Of a DNA stretch of 7,248 bases, positions 5,555 to 7,248 are shown piece after piece. The position numbers and the translations under genes were made by a program. The notes beneath the pieces were generated by a model, which was not told where the DNA came from, did no database searches, and saw only the letters and a program-made list of their open reading frames with translations. How positions within the stretch are numbered: the stretch's first letter is position 1; every line of letters starts with the position of its first letter. The stretch comes from Alphaproteobacteria bacterium (GTDB lineage Bacteria; Pseudomonadota; Alphaproteobacteria; WRDZ01), in contig WRDZ01000035.1 of NCBI GenBank assembly GCA_009779595.1, positions 1-7,248 on the forward strand. Reading direction: 5' to 3'.

Positions 5555-6014
5555 GGCCGCCGCAGTTCTGGCACTGGTTTTCCTGGCCCCCGCAACGGCC
5601 ATGGCGCAAAGCTATGCCTCGCTTAGAAGCGGCGACGTCAACATGCGCACCGGGCCGGGCGCGCGCTATCCCACGTCATGGGTGTGGCAGAAGGCGGGCG
5701 AGCCTTTCGAAGTCCTGGCCAATTACGAAAACTGGGTGAAAGTGCGCGCAAGCGACGGCACCACGGGCTGGTTCCTAAGGACCACCCTGTCCAGGCGGCG
5801 TACTTTCAAGGTCATAACTCCGCACATACTGCGGCGCGGGCCGGACGACAAGACCGTTGCCGTCGCCAGGGTGGAAAAAGGGGTTATCGGCGCCATAAGG
5901 TCCTGCGCGGCAGGCTCGGCCTGGTGCAGGGTGCAGTATTCGGAAGGTGTTTCCGGCTTTGTCAAGCGCAGCGACATCTGGGGCGTCAACCCCGACGAAG
6001 CCATTAAGGAATAG
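5547..6014 (+). CDS. Secreted bacterial SH3-domain protein
   Basis: The 155-residue precursor starts with a Sec signal peptide: a single Lys, a hydrophobic Ala/Leu/Val run, and a likely cleavage after AMA at residue 20. The mature part holds two SH3-like units: about 23-78, with VNMRTGPGARYP, a WVKV strand and TGWF; and about 83-145, with ILRRGPDD, WCRVQY, SGFVKRSDIWGV. This is the SH3 protein type common in alphaproteobacteria; such domains often bind cell wall peptides or proteins, so a periplasmic envelope role is inferred. The ATG at 5547 is chosen because AGGAG at 5535-5539 lies seven bases upstream and the signal peptide begins exactly there. The start overlaps the stop of the dut-like gene (ATGCTTAA), implying translational coupling. 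No clear terminator follows. Confidence 0.88.
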   Translation: MLKAAAVLALVFLAPATAMAQSYASLRSGDVNMRTGPGARYPTSWVWQKAGEPFEVLANYENWVKVRASDGTTGWFLRTTLSRRRTFKVITPHILRRGPDDKTVAVARVEKGVIGAIRSCAAGSAWCRVQYSEGVSGFVKRSDIWGVNPDEAIKE

Positions 6015-6115
6015 CCGCCTTTGCAGGGCTAGCCTTATTGTTTATTGATTTTTGTGCAACAAAGGCCCACTATTTTCCTTGTAGGATGTGTAAAACCAAC
6101 TTCAAGGAGAAAGTA

Positions 6116-6436
6116 ATGAAAAAACTTATTGCAATGATTGCCGTGCTCGCAGCCCTAGCCGCGTGCCACCACCACCAGAAGGAATGCCATAATGAAACCA
6201 TTTCAGGCAAGGTTGTCGGCAGGACCGACAACAGCATAACCATACAGCATGAAGGCGGCAGAAGGACTACCGTCAAGAAGACCAGGGATACGAAGAACAT
6301 GGCTTATAAGCCCAACACGCCCGGGAAATCAAAGGCCGCCAGGGGAGTTACAGCCGCGGAAGAGTGGGTGGACATTGTCTATGACGCGCGTGGCAAGCCC
6401 GAATTCTATGCCAGGGAAATAATAATGTATTACTAA
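6116..6436 (+). CDS. Small lipoprotein with His/Cys-rich N-terminus, OB-like fold possible
   Basis: The 106-residue precursor has a lipoprotein signal peptide: MKK, a hydrophobic run, and the lipobox LAAC with Cys17 as the predicted lipidated residue. Immediately after the Cys come three histidines, then KEC and HNE, so Cys24 and several histidines form a possible metal-binding cluster. The remainder starts with ISGKVVGRTDNSITIQHEGG and ends with a strand-like REIIMYY. The alternation of short beta strands resembles small OB-like periplasmic domains such as DUF5666, a tentative comparison. AAGGAGA at 6104-6110 fixes the ATG at 6116; the frame upstream to 6038 has no such site. It follows the SH3 gene after 101 bp and ends at an intrinsic terminator. 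Specific function unknown. Confidence 0.82.
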   Translation: MKKLIAMIAVLAALAACHHHQKECHNETISGKVVGRTDNSITIQHEGGRRTTVKKTRDTKNMAYKPNTPGKSKAARGVTAAEEWVDIVYDARGKPEFYAREIIMYY

Positions 6437-6464
6437 CAGGCCGTACTCTAAGGCTTAAAGGAAG

Positions 6465-6488
6465 GGCCGGGGAAACCCGGCCTTTTTT
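6465..6488 (+). terminator. Intrinsic terminator after the lipoprotein gene
   Basis: GGCCGGG (6465-6471) pairs fully with CCCGGCC (6476-6482) around a GAAA loop, a stable GNRA tetraloop, and six T residues follow at 6483-6488. It acts only on the plus strand, since no T-run follows the stem in the other direction. It lies 28 bp after the lipoprotein stop codon and separates that gene from the next unit. Confidence 0.93.
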
Positions 6489-6524
6489 GGGTTTTCGGAT
6501 ATCAACATATTATTAACGAATCCG

Positions 6525-6533
6525 TGATATAAA
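6525..6533 (+). promoter_or_regulatory. Possible extended -10 promoter for the last open frame
   Basis: TGATATAAA carries the TGn extension directly before a TATAAA hexamer. No good -35 lies 16-18 bp upstream, as expected for an extended -10 promoter. A second TATAAA occurs at 6540-6545. The position, between the terminator at 6488 and the ATG at 6572, supports a new transcription unit here. Confidence 0.4.
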
Positions 6534-6571
6534 TACCTGTATAAAACCAATCTTTATTAAAAGAGATAAAA

Positions 6572-7248
6572 ATGGTAGAGGAATCTGAAAACCCAACTTT
6601 TGATTCACTAACACCAGAGCAGCAAGAGTGGGTGGAAGGGCGCGCAAATTTACGCGCAGCTATAGATGCAATGAAAACTGGACGGCCGACAAGAGCTATA
6701 GAAGCGGGAGAAATAATAGTCAGTTTAACAGAAACGGAAAAACAGCTTAACAAACCCTTTTTTGATATGGTCGAGCAGGTAAGAAACGACCCCGACAACC
6801 CCAGTTTTTCTGGTCTTCCGCGTGAGGTAAGAGGCTTTGCTATCAACGGGATTTATACCGGTGGCATCGAGATGGCCGAGGACGCAATCACAGCGGGAAG
6901 GATAGAGCCTGTCTTAAAGGAAGCAGCCTATCTTGCGCTTTTTGGAAAAGGATATATTCCTTATACCATAGCGCACAGAGCAATACAAAGATACTTGCCT
7001 GAACCGGCGGCAAACACGGCATCCAATACCTTGCTGGGCGGGATTGCCGGGCCAAAAGGGATGCTTGCGGCAGGAACGGCAACGGCAATATATGAAATAC
7101 TGAGACCAATGGGAGCAACGGCGGAAACCGTGGAAACCGCGGAACAGCTTCCGCCTGATGTCAGGGAAGACCTTATCGCGGCAACTTATGGTTTACACAG
7201 ATTGGCTGACGGCAGGCTGGTGCATGATCCCGTGGCTGATAGTTATTA
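6572..7248 (+). CDS. Unrecognised protein, 3' end beyond the window
   Basis: The frame is open from ATG 6572 to the window edge, giving 225 residues plus two bases, with no stop. It starts MVEESENPTFDSLTPEQQEWVEG and has no signal peptide. The first 90 or so residues look helical and acidic. Later parts contain two mildly hydrophobic segments, around EAAYLALFGKGYIPYTIAHRAI and LLGGIAGPKGMLAAGTATAIY, followed by a Thr/Glu-rich stretch. I do not recognise a family. AAGAGA at 6560-6565 is a modest ribosome binding site seven bases before the ATG. A, T and rare-looking codons such as AGA and ATA are more frequent than in the left half of the window, which may hint at a different origin. The final bases TA could begin a stop codon, so the missing part may be very short or long. 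Confidence 0.65.
   Translation, partial: MVEESENPTFDSLTPEQQEWVEGRANLRAAIDAMKTGRPTRAIEAGEIIVSLTETEKQLNKPFFDMVEQVRNDPDNPSFSGLPREVRGFAINGIYTGGIEMAEDAITAGRIEPVLKEAAYLALFGKGYIPYTIAHRAIQRYLPEPAANTASNTLLGGIAGPKGMLAAGTATAIYEILRPMGATAETVETAEQLPPDVREDLIAATYGLHRLADGRLVHDPVADSY

Noticed and set aside
6027..6034. GGCTAGCC palindrome after the SH3 gene as a terminator
   Set aside because: It leaves no room for a loop, has a four-base arm and only a mixed TTATTGTTT tail, so it is not convincing.
6518..6522. GAATC (GANTC methylation site) upstream of the last open frame as a cell-cycle signal
   Set aside because: GANTC occurs many times in coding parts of the window, so a single intergenic copy carries little weight.

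Overview
The window looks like chromosomal DNA from an alphaproteobacterium of moderate GC. Three things point there: the gene order plsX-fabH-ihfA-MerR-type regulator, a periplasmic bacterial-SH3 protein of the type common in that class, and three intergenic TTAA-N7-TTAA boxes that match the binding consensus of CtrA, the alphaproteobacterial cell-cycle regulator. The genus cannot be settled from the sequence alone. No tRNA, rRNA, CRISPR array, insertion sequence or phage integrase was seen.

Left part (1-2543, + strand): a tight operon starts upstream of the window. It holds the 3' three quarters of plsX (phospholipid synthesis), then fabH (fatty acid initiation), ihfA (DNA-bending nucleoid protein) and a small MerR-type regulator. 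Gaps are 12-26 bp, which indicates cotranscription.

Middle (2562-3996, - strand): rplU and rpmA (ribosomal proteins L21 and L27) read leftwards from a near-consensus sigma70 promoter at 4037-4065. Beyond rpmA on the same strand lies an unrecognised 258-residue protein with a Gly/Ala hydrophobic segment, a charged helical middle and a Pro/Gln/Thr-rich tail. The tail is encoded by a 43-bp direct repeat. Two TTAA-N7-TTAA boxes lie just upstream of this gene.

Right part (4162-6436, + strand): a DUF3137-type membrane protein sits divergent to rplU, with a third TTAA-N7-TTAA box over the expected -35 position. Next come a dUTPase-family gene overlapping a secreted SH3-domain gene by 8 bp, and a small lipoprotein gene closed by a clear intrinsic terminator. 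The dUTPase homologue keeps the fold-level similarity but has lost recognisable catalytic motifs, so it is probably a pseudoenzyme.

Right edge (6572-7248, + strand): an unrecognised open frame runs off the window, behind a possible extended -10 promoter.

The most interesting signals are the degenerate dUTPase coupled to an envelope protein, the predicted CtrA boxes upstream of two poorly known genes, the low-complexity protein beside rpmA, and the altered N-terminal arm of ribosomal protein L27.
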